Shown in pieces: positions 24,577 to 35,794 of a stretch of DNA of 64,000 nt. The notes under the pieces were generated by a model, which searched no databases, was not told where the DNA came from, and worked only from the letters and a program-made list of their open reading frames with translations. The position numbers were made by a program, and so were the translations under genes. Each line of letters begins with the position of its first letter. The first letter of the stretch is position 1. Origin of the DNA: Cristatella mucedo (taxonomy: Eukaryota > Bryozoa > Phylactolaemata > Cristatellidae). The stretch spans positions 2,959,001-3,023,000 of the forward strand of contig WPIO01000015.1 in the NCBI GenBank assembly GCA_009760855.2, in the 5' to 3' direction.

Positions 24577-24645
24577 CTGCTTGATGGGAATGGCGCGGCC
24601 GCTGCCCAGCTCATCGCTTTTCCGGTCTTCGTCCTTCTTCGAAGG
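24577..24645 (-). CDS. AGAP: AGAP exon 10: GSGRAIPIKQ motif before the PH domain
   Basis: A 69-nt exon, residues 594-616, that ends in ELGSGRAIPIKQ. This motif is essentially invariant in AGAPs and marks the start of the PH domain. The acceptor is GGTTGCAG and the donor CAG/GTACAG, with phase 0 at both ends. Confidence 0.95.
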
Positions 24646-25198
24646 CTGCAACCATTTGCCAGCCTCGATGCCGTGCCGCGGTCGACGGGCACAGGCGCGC
24701 GCCAAAATCAAGCACCGCTCGAGCAGACAGCAACGAGACAGCGACAAGAGCACGCGCCCGAGGCGGAATTGCAAGCGACTTGCTAGGAGCCCAGTATAAA
24801 GCCGTGCAAGCTTCTGCGACCAATCCAAAGCAGTTTGAGTCGCCATGCTGAGCAAGCGTGCTATCGGTTCGCTCGCGCGAGGCGAGGCACACACCAAGCA
24901 AGCTGCCGCGTGCACGCACGCGCTCGGCAAGTTCGCAGGTTGGGGGTGGACGCAGTGGCGTTACAAAGCGGCAGGACCCACTTCGAGCGGCGGCGGCAGA
25001 CAGGAGTTGCGAGTGGCAAGCGTGGCTGGCAAGCCGCTGCTATCGCCTCTACAGCTGCCGGGCGTGCGCACCTCTGCTCCTCGACCGTCCGAAGGGACGC
25101 TTACACTTGTTGCTATGTGCAAGCTGGCCAGCCGCGCAGGGACAAGTCAACCGGCGGAGGCTACCGGACTGGCTGGCACCCGGCGGCCAAATCACTGG

Positions 25199-25222
25199 CG
25201 GGGGGGGGGGGGGGGGGGGGGG
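25199..25222. repeat. Poly-G run of about 24
   Basis: Uninterrupted G tract, able to form quadruplex structure. Its length is likely to vary with sequencing. Confidence 0.9.
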
Positions 25223-25686
25223 CAGGCCGGGCCCTTACATAATTAGTAAGGCCACGGAAGGTCGGCTGGAGGAAAGATGGCGACACGGGAGGCTGGCGAC
25301 TCGGTCACACAAGCGCAGGCAGCATGAGGGGGTGGGGTGCGTGTGTGGGGCCGGCGGCTAGAGAGATGCTAGGGCATGCCGTGTGGTCCGAGCTCGAACG
25401 CAAACAGCTGTCAGAAGCGACGAACAACAACGAACGACGACGACTAAGCTTCGGCGAGGAGCCGATGCCGAGGAGACGACGACAAAGGCGCGGCACTAAC
25501 GGCCACGGGTAATGATGCCATGCCGGCCCCCTCCTCCTTCGGTGGTTGCAGCGGCAGCCTCGCGAACTGTCAGCACCTTTTCGGCTAGCCGCTGCAACCG
25601 AAGCTGCATCGATTCGGGTCGACACTCGAGCACATTTCCCCACATTTCGCCACGACACTGACACGTGCACGTGCACTTACACTCAC

Positions 25687-25788
25687 GTTGAACAAATTGG
25701 AGCGTCTTCGCGACTGAGTCTTTCGATTCGCGGTCGGCGTCGAGCCGGGCGTGAGCATGTCCAGCGATTCTCGGTCAACGCTGGTGCT
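25687..25788 (-). CDS. AGAP: AGAP exon 9: linker with conserved STPT / RRSN motif
   Basis: Encodes residues 560-593. GSTPTANRKTQSRRRSNLFN aligns with the conserved segment before the PH domain in vertebrate AGAP1/2 (STPTPIRKQSKRRSN). The acceptor is TTTGCAG and the donor AAC/GTGAGT, with phase 0 at both ends. The basic stretch resembles a phosphoinositide-binding or nuclear-localisation cluster. Confidence 0.92.
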
Positions 25789-26786
25789 CTGCAAATGACA
25801 CGTCTGCCCGTGGAGGCGACCTGCACTGCAGCGCAGTGTCCCTGCACTGGCCGGCCAACCGACCGACCGTATCGACAGGGCAGCAACATCCGACGCCGAT
25901 CCTGATGCCTCTCCACCTCGCTGGCGGACGGACACAGGTGGTGGACACAGACTTGACTGTCGCAGCTGTCCTGCCAGCCCGCTACACCTGCTGCAGCTGC
26001 AGCACCGACTGATAACGACCCATATATTGATAAACGCCCGGCCTCCACAAGCCGGGACCATTGTCAACTGTCAGACCTGCGGTATAGACCGGCAGCTTAA
26101 AGATGGCGGCTGGCCTACTCTCGAACCTAAGCGGCAGCTGCACACTAGTAGAATGCTCTCTTATCTTTCAAGGGGCTCAGGAGACGTTTCGAATGCACCT
26201 GCACGTTTATACTGGTTGCCATGGGTGGGGGAGGCAGAGGCAGCCTCAGCACAAGGCCATAAAAAAAGCCACGGACAACTCCTATCGGGCCAAGAGGCCC
26301 TCACAAGACTGGGGCGATTTGTTAGGCCATCGAGGTCCACGAACCCTACTTGCTGCTCGTGTCGTTGCGTTTACACTTTTAAACGTTGATCGCACCCCCT
26401 GAACGGGCCGGCAGCCTGCTACTGGCAGCGTACTACCGGCGCAGAGGCACTACCGGTGCAAAGCAAGCATACTTGGAAGCAGTAGCAAGCCAGGATTGCA
26501 GGCTGCAAGGTGCTTGGGATGCGGACTTGGGTGGCCACACTCTATAACTCTAGAAGCATGCGACCACGAGGACAGATCTCCAGAGCGGCACTCTAAGCAA
26601 AGCAACGAAACACTTGTCGTGCAGGTATGAGTAGAAGACAGACATTCCGGCGGCGCTGTGAGAGGCCAACGAGTGGGCTGGCCCAGATGGAAGCGGCGGC
26701 GGCCTGGCCACAAAATCGTGCCACGAGGCCCCGCTGCCGCTACTGCCGGTGGCACCAGCAGCAGCGGCGGCCGGCGGGAGACTTAC

Positions 26787-26894
26787 AGCCGACACGGCAT
26801 GACTACCGGGCTTCTTAGGAGTGCCCTTCCGGCCTAGGACTGGCGTGCTAGTGGGAGTCGTGCTGCTCGACTGCCGCCTCTTTTCGAGCATGCC
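26787..26894 (-). CDS. AGAP: AGAP exon 8: Ser/Thr/Pro linker
   Basis: Encodes residues 524-559: GMLEKRRQSSSTTPTSTP, then GRKGTPKKPGSHAVSA. The acceptor GCTTTGCAG and donor GCT/GTAAGTC are both strong, the length is 108 nt, and phase is 0 at both ends, so the exon can be included or skipped without a frame change. RRQSSS looks like a basophilic-kinase or 14-3-3-type site (inference). No homologous segment is recognised. Confidence 0.7.
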
Positions 26895-26922
26895 CTGCAA
26901 AGCATGGCCGACGACTGCACGT

Positions 26923-26940
26923 GTGTGCGCATGCGCACAC
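26923..26940. promoter_or_regulatory. Perfect 18-bp palindrome with NRF1-type core
   Basis: GTGTGCGCATGCGCACAC is fully self-complementary and contains TGCGCATGCGCA, the consensus of NRF1 and a Z-DNA-prone pattern. It lies 28 bp 5' of the exon 8 acceptor in AGAP. Whether it binds anything is unknown. Confidence 0.45.
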
Positions 26941-29240
26941 AAAAAAAGCATCGTCCAACCTCAGTTGCTATTGCCTCGGCTACGCAGCCGAGGGCGAGGC
27001 CCCCCCCCCCGCACGCACACACTTCGGCACAGCACACCTACCTACCAGTAAGCGTGGCATGCAGCAGTAAGAGACACCAATAGCTATCGATGAACAAAAC
27101 ACGACAAGGACAGGCACTTGTGCAGGAACCACTGAGCCATGTCGGAAGGTCGCCAGAGCGATCTAAATCAGCAAGCAGTGAAGGCGTGGCCGCCGGGAGG
27201 GGGCAAGCCACCAGGGGGCGCTAGCTGCCTTCAGACGAGCAAGACGAGGCAGACAGGCATCGAAAGACAAGGGCAGTGGAGCCTTCATCGAAAAACATGC
27301 TGAATGCTGCAAAGTGCCAATGTATTTACTGTATCCCTGTATTTACTGTATCCCTGTATTTACTGCTGCTTCTGTGGCAGCTGCTGCAGACATAGTCATG
27401 CTGTCAAACAGCCAATTCACTCACGCACTAGAAAGAGCAAGCTGCATCAACCTCTTTTTTTACGTTCAATAGATGTGAGTGCGTGCATCCATGGCGTAAC
27501 AGGAAGTTGCCGCTGATTCGCTAGCCGGCACTGGCCAATGGGAAGAGAGCCTAAGCAGTTTGCAAATACAAATACAAATGACAAAAATGCACCCTCACAA
27601 TACAATAAAACGAATTGCCCTATAAGTTTAAATTTGCAAGTTTTGCTTTGATAAGGTACCTCGTGCAGGGCCATTAGTTGCAAATCAGAAGTGCATTGAA
27701 ACATAGCTCGATGTGCAGGGAAGTGAAAAAAAAGTTTTAAAAAGAGCCCTAAGAAAACAAAGTAAAAGGCACCAAGTTGAATTAAGGTAAAAATGTAATG
27801 CTCTCGTTTCCGAGTAGTAATACAAGGAGAATTAACAATACAAGCATGCATTTTCGAACAACAATTCTCAGTTTTGAAAGGAATGGATTTCACTAAACAA
27901 AAGGAGCTCCATGGGTGCCGAAAATATGCACAAACTATTGCAGACAACAATCTGGGTGACACAAAAAGAAGGAAACCAAGCTTTTACAAAGTGACCGAAA
28001 TTCAAACTTTCGTCAAATGCAGCAAAAAACACGTGACAGGAGAGGAAGCTAGGGAGAAGATAGCAAAACTGTTGGCCTTGCAACTACGATATCCCAGCAT
28101 GCAGCAGATGAGCCCTGGTGGCAATAGTCCCACTTGGATTGGGCAATAAAGGGTTGTCCCTAGCTGCAAGACTCGACCCTACTACCCTGGGGTCGAGTAG
28201 GGTCACGAACCTGGGGTCGTGAAGTGTGAGCACAGTACCCCTAGGCTGAGATGCTGGCCCTCAAATGCTGAACAGAACAGCCGAATCGACGAATGGCCAC
28301 CTAATGCACAGCAACGTCACGATTTAACTCACGAGAGGCCAACAGGCACCACTTTCGGTGTCCCTAGGGGAAGGGGCTCGCAGCTGACGGCTCGGCTACA
28401 TATTATTCATTTTATTTTAGTTAGTACACTTGTTCACGAGTGCTGTTTGCCTAGACGGCTGCAATTCGGGATGCTCTGCAGAATTTAGTCAATTACCTGG
28501 CCTGACAAAGCAAAGGCCAAACAAGACAACCCATTCGAGATCAGGTCACTTCGTCGGTCAGACAGCAACCACAAAGAAGTGAGGTTTCGACGGTGGCCTG
28601 CATTGCAGCACACCCGCACGATGGCAGGATCAACGATCGCACTGGCTATTATCAACGCAATTACGCAGCTAACTGAAAACTGCCTCTGGAAGCATCCGTC
28701 CATCGACACCAGCCGGGCAGCGGGTAACAAACATATGATGACGACAAATGCATGCAAGCACTGCAAGCGCCAGCGCGTCTCCTCCGTGACCGACGTGAGT
28801 GCGAACGACGACTTCAGCTTCACTCGCACGCGGCTCCGAACTCGGAGCTCGGCTACAGCCCGAGAGGGATACAGCGTGACCAGCCATTGGGGAGCCATTA
28901 GGCCAGCCAGCCAGGCAGCCAGCTCTGCCCATAAGTGCAGCCCTGACAGCAGCTGCCTGGCAGCGATCGGGCAGCTGCTCGTGCAGCCAAGTTCTGCATT
29001 TGCTTGTATATCCAATCAGCAACAGTCTCTGCGGCCATAATAGGTGGCTTTAGGGCAGTCGCCCCAATCCACAAAGACAGCTGACAGGAAGAAAAAGCTG
29101 GAGGCAAAACAAAGGTACACTAGCAGCAAATAATGTCCCCCCCCACGCATGACAGAAGTGTGGCTAGCTAGGCAGGGGGTTGTGGGCTCAAGGCACCGAT
29201 CCAAACAGGCAGCCACCTCCTTATCACCAACGCTTGCAGT
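26941..29240. other. AGAP intron, no recognised gene
   Basis: Holds a C-run at 27000-27010, repeated CTGTATTTACTGTATCC words near 27325-27362, and a short inverted repeat around 28170-28205 (ACTCGACCC...GGGTCGAGT). The open frames around 28485-29040 on both strands show no domain. Confidence 0.4.
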
Positions 29241-29246
29241 GGTCAA

Positions 29247-29491
29247 TTAATAATAATAATAATAATAATATTGCACTTGATAAAGCGCCCTCAGAGAACT
29301 TAATCTCTTTCTAGGCGCTTTACATTTGCTGCAAAGTGATACGCAATAGAATAGTAAGTAAAATCATGCTTGAAAAACAAACAAAATGAATAACATGGTT
29401 AGGGGTTACATGCACTGGGTCAGCATGCAAATGTGGTTAGTGGCAGCATGAACAGTGTCAGCACGCATAAGCACATCGAGGACGAATCACA
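29247..29491 (-). mobile_element. LINE A, very young 5'-truncated copy
   Basis: By eye it is identical, over about 235 bp from the AAT repeats to ...GACGAATCACAAGGA, to the 3' end of the long copy at 42626-42872. It is 5'-truncated at that point and abuts a SINE. Confidence 0.92.
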
Positions 29492-29492
29492 A

Positions 29493-29590
29493 GGAATTAA
29501 GAATTGCCCACTGAAGGTCTCGAACCCACGACCTGGGTCGCAATGAACGAGCAACTTACCCCTGGGCTAAGGCCCATCGGCTACGTCTAT
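29493..29590 (-). mobile_element. SINE-2-like head next to LINE A truncation point
   Basis: On the minus strand: A box-like TTAGCCCAGGGGTAAG, then B box GGGTTCGAGACC, then CAGTGGGCAATTCTTAATTCC. It begins exactly where the LINE A copy stops. Confidence 0.7.
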
Positions 29591-30335
29591 CTATCTATTC
29601 TTAGCAATGTGAATCTTACATAAGGCCACTACGCTCATAGAAAGAAAAAACTACAATCCTATGATTTTGTTGGCATACCTGCATCACAAAAAAAACGAGT
29701 CCATATTAATTACGAACACGGTTTGGAGATACTTTTAGGATTTAAGGTTTAGCATTTAGGGTTTTCAGGGTTCACGGTTTTTAGGGCTTGCTGCCACTGG
29801 CTGCCATGCTGGACTCGTGCCCACGGGCACTGTGTCCATAGGAGAAAACAGCTTGTCAACGATATACATCGGTGCATTAGCTAAGCAGCTAGCACCCATA
29901 GCGTGGCAGCAAGTCATGCAGCAGCAGCCAACGGAAAACGTCGAAGCACAAAAGATAGAAAAGCAGCAGCAGCCACAAGAGCTCTTGCCATGCAGTACAG
30001 CAGCAACGCAACAGGTGGCGGCTCGTGCAGCAGCGTACAGAGCAGACGACTCGACCCGGGATCAAAGCAGGCCCGCGTGCCTGCCGCGCAGCAGCACATA
30101 TGGCATCCGAATGCCGGGCAGGAGGCACGACGCCGATGAAAATTTGGGGGCAGAGAATCGCTGGTCTTCTGTCGAACTTGCGATATCGTCTTGCTGCAGC
30201 GCTCTCCGGGCCGTTACTAGCGAGGCTGCCTCATATGCACTCGCTCGGCCATCGTTCACGGCCCCAGTGCATCGAGCCGAGGGGCAGGCGTGGTTGGGTG
30301 GGGGACTGGACGGCCGCTTATCCACGACGACTTAC
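29591..30335. other. AGAP intron, no gene
   Basis: Contains a short degenerate run of TTTAGGG-like words at about 29735-29790. The open plus-strand frame 29817-30518 overlaps exon 7 in antisense and has no recognisable domain. Confidence 0.4.
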
Positions 30336-30449
30336 ATGAAACGAGTGCGACTTCTTAACGGCCACAGACGAAGCGAGTTTTTTGTTTCTACGCTTGGACA
30401 TGGGGGTCATATCGGGTGGCGTAGTCGACAGCTGATCCGAGGCCAGGTC
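30336..30449 (-). CDS. AGAP: AGAP exon 7: linker with basic patch
   Basis: Encodes residues 486-523, including TPPDMTPMSKRRNKK and then KKSHSFH. The donor is excellent (CAT/GTAAGTCG); the acceptor TTGTAG has a weak pyrimidine tract. Phase is 0 at both ends and fits exons 6 and 8. The sequence itself is not clearly conserved, so the call rests on splice sites, phase and position. The KRRNKK cluster could be a nuclear-localisation or membrane-binding patch, which is inference only. Confidence 0.68.
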
Positions 30450-31841
30450 CTACAATGTGGCACACGACATGCAAGGGTGCGCCCGTCGCGAGCAAAGCAG
30501 CGCATGCAGGAAGCGTGAGCCAGCCATGCTGCGTGTCGGTCGCGATGGTGAGGTGCACGATCGGGTGCACGGGCCGGCAGCGGCCTCGTGGGGCCGCCGA
30601 TGACGGCTTCGCTGACCTGAAGAAGCGACAGTCAGGAGCGGCAGCCCGGCATCGGTGGTCGGAGCACAGCTGCAGCGTGCATGGGGGGTGGCGAAGCGTG
30701 AACAGAATTCCGTGCAGAGGAAGCAGCCGCGGTAGAGGCAGACGCTGCTGCCAGGTAGTCGCTGATGCCACACTGCCGCGCCTCGAGGTCGCTCCGGCTG
30801 ATTGATGACTGCACAGGAGAGTCACGGGGGAGGAGGAAAAGGCACGTGGCCGCTATCAAGAGCGAAAGCGCGTACGGCTACCGATCTAGGGCCGGTACAG
30901 GCAGGGATGATGCCAGAATGACGTTGCCAACGAAAAGTCCACGAGCCCACGGGAACGAGCTCGGCTACACGCCCGAAGCTGCGCAACGATTGCCGACGCT
31001 TAGGACAGCGCTCACGGCCGACTAGGATAGCGCTGACTGCGATAACGTCAAGCTGCCTCGAGACCTCCCTCCAGCCCCGAGCTCAGGCTTGCAGCCAATG
31101 CAAAAAGATTTGACCGTTGCATTCGTCCAGACAGGATGCGCCGAAGGGAATTTCGGTAACGTGTCAAAGCATTGTTCGGTGACTTGGCAAGGCCTGCTCG
31201 GGTCGTTTCCCTCCGACTCCCGTCCACATCGATTGTCAGCTGACAATCGAGAAAGCCAGTACTGAAGGCAGTTCAGACAATAGAATCGGTCACGAGATAC
31301 GAGGCAGCACTTGTACATGGAGTTTTGCCAGGCCAAGACAGGTCAGCCAAAGGCGGAAGGAGGTGGAGAAGGATAAGGAGATGAGAGCATGGAGGCGAGA
31401 GATGGCGGCTTAAAAATATACAGCCAGCAGCAGCAGAAATACTCGCTCGGAAGCCTCAAGCAGACGCCGACACTGGTGCAACTGGAGAGAATGCAACACG
31501 CAAGGAGAAAGCAGCGGCAACATGCAAAGGGACGTATGAAAGTGAAATTCTACCTGCACCGCCGGCGCAACTACAGCCCGAAAGCTCGACGAGAGGGTCA
31601 TCGACGAGGTCCACTCGCCACCCAACCTCCCCACTCCCCCGGCGATGACAAGTCACAACTGCGCGCTCACTGTGACTTGAGAAACACGCCGCCGCCGACG
31701 GTCGCGCGGCTAGAAACCACCCACTGTTACCAGTAAGCAGTCATCACGGCCGACACGGAAAGACAGACGGCAAAGGTCTCTTTCTGTCAGACGAACGGCA
31801 ACGTTTGCCATTTCAAAAATCCAAGACGCCTCGACACTCAC

Positions 31842-32444
31842 CTCGGACTGGCTGTGAGCAGCGTCGTTGTACGACATCTGCCGATCGATTGTGGCAACGT
31901 GGATCGGCTGCGTGGCGGCGCGCTCGGGCAGCGGATTGCTAATGGAGTGTGCGTAAGACTTCTGCGGCTGCTGCGGCTGCTGCGGCTGCTGCAGCTGCGC
32001 TGCGCCTGACCCCATGGGGGCAAGCAGCAGCTGCTGCTGCTGCTGCTGCTGAACAACGCTCGGTGGCATCTGGACGGTGGGGCCCACAGCAGGTGAGGCG
32101 GCCGACTGCGATGGGATGAGCTGAGCCGCTGACGACAGCTGCTGAGGGGACGGCATTGCTGCACGATGCTGACGTTCGATATCGGCCTGCTGCAGCAGCA
32201 GTTGCTGCTGCTGCAGCAGCAACTGCTGCTGGTGAGCAAATGGAAGAACGTCCCGCAGGCCACGCAGAGCTGCCGCCTGCTGCTGCTGCTGCTGCGAGTG
32301 GGAGTGAAACGATGCCGAAGCAGCAACCTGATGAGAAGACAGCTGCCCGCCGACGTGCTGCTGCTGCATGTGCTGCTGCTGCAGCGTCGGTTGAGCAGAT
32401 CGCTTGTCGTAGCGCTGACTGCTGCCTGCAGCAAGTTCTCTTAC
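31842..32444 (-). CDS. AGAP: AGAP exon 6: 201-residue Gln-rich linker
   Basis: A single open 603-nt exon, residues 285-485, placed by matching phase 0 at both ends (acceptor CGCACAG, donor GAG/GTGAGT). It is dominated by glutamine, with runs of six and seven Gln (PPSVVQQQQQQQLLL), LLLQQ-type repeats and a repeated QQP motif, encoded by CAG interrupted by other codons. Known AGAPs have a Ser/Thr-rich linker here, but I know of no comparable Gln-rich block. It is probably disordered or partly coiled coil. An alternative acceptor 18-24 nt further in would break phase. It could be an alternatively used exon. Confidence 0.78.
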
Positions 32445-32595
32445 CTGTGCGGAAAAGCAAGAGGTGAGGCCAGACGGAGTGGAGGGAGGCAGAGCATGCA
32501 AAGCCCGGCAGCACACGCGTGGGATTCCCACGACCATCGATCGTTCTTACCTTCCCAAGTACTGATTTATCTAAGGAATATAGGTGTGTGGCTAT

Positions 32596-33590
32596 AATAA
32601 CACAGCTAATGCACAAACGAGCTGTCCTATGTGCATCTGGCTAGCTTGTGGAGACGTGGGGTGTGCAACTGCAGCTGCAGACACCATTGTGACCTCACAG
32701 CATTGTTATCACTATCGAAGTGCAGCTCGCTGACCATGACTACCCACCCTCGTCTGATCTTCGGAGTGACAGCGCACTTCGGAGTGACAGTGCCTTGAGC
32801 CGCCATGGGTATTTGGTGCTTCAGAAAATGTGATTTCGTTAAGGGAGATGTCAAGAAAATGTTTATCAAATTTTTCCGACAATCGTATATTTGTTTAGGG
32901 TGCCTTTGAAAAGACAAATATGTTAGAAATGGGATCGGATGCTCTGACGACTTCTGCATAACAGAAAAAATTATTATGCAAACAATGTCTAATTCAGATG
33001 TAAGCCGGAGGCAGCATACCTAGAAAAAAAAAATTACGAATCCCTGCATCCTATGCGACTTGTATGCCAACTTGTCTAGCCTTGGTAGATCGAGGTACAT
33101 GCGTGAAGCTTGCTGTGGTGCATTCTTGCGCCTTTCATAAAGCTTCATTTCATGTGTGTGCCCTTTAAAATCCACGGCTCGGCTATTACTTCACGCATAG
33201 GAGTGAAACTTGAAATGCGAGTTCAGCTCTGCTTGTTTTACACGACTCTGGAAAAACGTCTGATTTCGGTTGCATACATTGTTTGCTGTTCACGTCCATG
33301 ATTAAGGAAAATAAAGCTCCAGGACGTTTGATGACTGCAAATGTATACAGCAACATGTATCCAACCGAGATCTGCACGCCGCCAATGATCGGCTCGCTGC
33401 TGTTCACTTACGACAGTCACAGCGGCCGGTTCACCCTGCTATTACTTCTTCGTAGCTGCAACCCAAACCCGATGCATTCGAGTGAAAGTTCCCAGCAAGA
33501 CAAGGCATCGGATGATCAGCGCCGTGCTCTCACTCCCTACGAACCGAAGCGCATCTGCGGCCTGCCCAGTGCAGCACCAACTAAACATCG
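32596..33590. other. AGAP intron, nothing recognised
   Basis: Unique-looking intronic sequence. It includes a tandem GGAGTGACAG...CACTTC pair near 32761-32790. Confidence 0.4.
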
Positions 33591-33594
33591 AGGA

Positions 33595-33725
33595 GATATC
33601 GGAGGCCTGGGTCTTAGCCCAGGGGCAATGTGCTCCCTCTTGCCGACCCAGAGGTCGTGGTTTTTCGAGTCCTGCAGTGGGCGATCCTGTATTGTCCACT
33701 GCAAGCTCAGGTGACAGACGGCAAG
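33595..33725 (+). mobile_element. SINE-2-like element
   Basis: A box-like TCTTAGCCCAGGGGCAATG, a B box-like GGTTTTTCGAGTCC (degenerate), then GTGGGCGATCCTGTATTGTCC body and CACTGCAAGC. Confidence 0.6.
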
Positions 33726-34004
33726 ACTAGGCTGCCTGGAATTAAACGAGCTGGTGTTTGGCTTTTAACGACACCGAAATATCGGCCACGGAGCGATGGC
33801 ACACGACAACCGGCAAAGAGCAATGGGAGCTGCATTGTGAACAAGGTGGCTGCTCAACCGCCGGGTGCAGCTGAGCGCAGCAGGTACCACAGCAGCACAA
33901 TCACAAGCACAATGCACAATGCACCAAATGTGCTCGGTTTTCTAGCACCTTCGAAGCATGCGACTGGCGCTCTCTGGCTCTACGGCGAAGGTGCTGCTTC
34001 TAAG

Positions 34005-34205
34005 ATGCTCACTACCTCAACTGCTCTCCTGACTCTGCTATGCTTCCCAATTTCTCTTTGCTGCGTGAGACAAAGTCTATTGGCTACCGAATGCCTACCG
34101 AAAGCCACTTAGGCTGTGAGTGCGCTAAACAAAACTCTCCTGCGTAACACCTACATAGTCTTTATGACTTTGTGGAGTTACAGAGATACATTACATGATA
34201 TATGC
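34005..34205 (+). mobile_element. LINE B 3' end, truncated
   Basis: Starts at CTCACTACCTCAACTGCTCTC and runs to the family 3' end (GACTTTGTGGAGTTACAG). It is collinear with 7782-7975 and about 90% similar. Confidence 0.85.
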
Positions 34206-34748
34206 TAGCTCTTCGGTGCTCGCTAGCTCTACGTGCGACGAGAAAGAGCAGCTGCCGGCGCTTGGCCGAGCGCTTGGCACTTGGCCGAGCACTGCAGCAA
34301 AGAGATTCAGCCAATTATCATTGCCCTTCGAGACTCCAAGGGCCAGCAAGCACAGTCTCGATGACATCCGGCCGGCCGGCCGGCCTGCCGGCTCCTGTCA
34401 CGCCCCCAATGCAGCCGCCACAAGCGCTCAGACAGCCGATCTCTTTGGCAGTATTGGCAGCATTGGCATCCGACAAAGAGCCTTAGCCGCAGGCCGGTGG
34501 CGACCAATTCTGACTGCAAGCAAAACCAGCAAAGCCAGTCACAAAAGTCGAGCCTTTCCAGGCGGTTTGGTGCCGACCGAGGACAGAATAGACAAGAGAC
34601 AAAGGCCGAATGCAACAAAGGCAGAAGACGACAAAAGCCGATGGCGACTAAGGCCAACGGCTTGCGAATACGAGATGGAAAAAAAGACTAAATTTCAGGC
34701 TGACAGAGAGAGATAGACCGAGACAGAGAAAGACAGGCTCAGAGAGAA

Positions 34749-34751
<3 letters not shown>

Positions 34752-34825
<74 letters not shown>
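34752..34825. repeat. (GA)n microsatellite, about 74 bp
   Basis: Near-pure AG run with a GACAGA-rich lead-in from 34705. Confidence 0.97.
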
Positions 34826-34826
<1 letters not shown>

Positions 34827-35059
34827 TATGGGGCACCCTTCGGGTTGTCGGTCGAAATGGCCGGGTTTTATCCAATGCATCCGTTTTCGGAGGCAGTGGA
34901 TTCAACTCCCGAGGACGATACGATATTTTTTCCACATAAAGTATAGTAAAATTAAAGGTCGGCTGCTTCAATGGCCTCGAGTACATTGATGCATTCAAAG
35001 CATACGTTGAGACAGTAGGGTCCCAGCGGCTACTACTCCCACTTGCAGCAGTGGGCAAG

Positions 35060-35150
35060 CAGTGGGCAATAAAGAATTTCCCACTGCTAAGGGGAGCGAG
35101 CCCACGACGTTGATGATTTTGAGTTCAAGTGCCTTACCGCTGAGCTCAAG
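35060..35150 (-). mobile_element. SINE-2-like head, degenerate
   Basis: On the minus strand: AGCTCAGCGGTAAGGCAC (A box region), then GTGGGCTCGCTCCCC in place of the B box, then GCAGTGGGAAATTCTTTATTGCCC. The body block is the best match. Confidence 0.55.
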
Positions 35151-35426
35151 CTGGAACTGCACGAGCGTGTACGTACGTAGCGAGACACCAGCTAACTTGG
35201 GGCTGGTCGTTGATTGTTTGCCGGCAAGGCACGGGCGCCCTCCCCTAAATGTTAAACGACTGGAAGGATCAGGATCTCTTAGGCCGGATTCGAGGAATTG
35301 GCAATCAACTTCTGGGAAGCAGATCGGAGGCTTCTGAGGCAGCACACTAATCAGAAACAGATCAGATCCTAAAAGCAACACGGATGTTACCTTCATCGTT
35401 GGGGTGCATAAGAAGACTAACCAGTC

Positions 35427-35462
35427 CATAATAATAATAATAATAATAATGCACTTGATGGG
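35427..35462 (-). mobile_element. Tiny LINE A 3' end
   Basis: AAT repeats followed by GCACTTGATGGGA, the last 10-12 bases of LINE A. Either an extremely short truncated insertion or chance similarity. Confidence 0.4.
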
Positions 35463-35794
35463 AGAGCTAGATGTATGAATTCATTGCTAAGGAAAGCTGT
35501 CTTACAGCATACTGCAGATTCAAACTGGAATAACTTCTATTTTACCTTTTCAATTGCAAAATACCATTTGTTTGCTTTCTTATGCTTCCTTCTCGCCTTG
35601 CACATTATTATTGCATCGGCCAGTGGCACTTCCTTTCGCATAGGGGCAGGACACTTGACACTGCCCTCCAAAAGTTTCTGTGTACCCCTAGCAGCACACT
35701 ATTTTACTCAAAACACAAGATTTACATAGGATCTAACTCTGTAGCAGCTTTTATGATGCAGAAAAGCTAAGAAATATATCATTACATGTAACTT

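Noticed and set aside
28485-29040. Overlapping open frames on both strands
   Set aside because: No domain; mutual antisense shadows with no homology I can recognise.
29735-29790. Interstitial telomere-like TTTAGGG words
   Set aside because: Only a few degenerate units in T/G-rich sequence, not a real array.
29817-30518. 233-codon open frame on the plus strand
   Set aside because: No recognisable domain. It overlaps AGAP exon 7 in antisense and has GC-rich composition that favours open frames.
30455-30840. Possible additional AGAP exon on the minus strand (GISDYLAAASAST and following)
   Set aside because: No convincing acceptor and donor pair in the needed phase, and no similarity strong enough. 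Exon 6 joins exon 7 cleanly without it.
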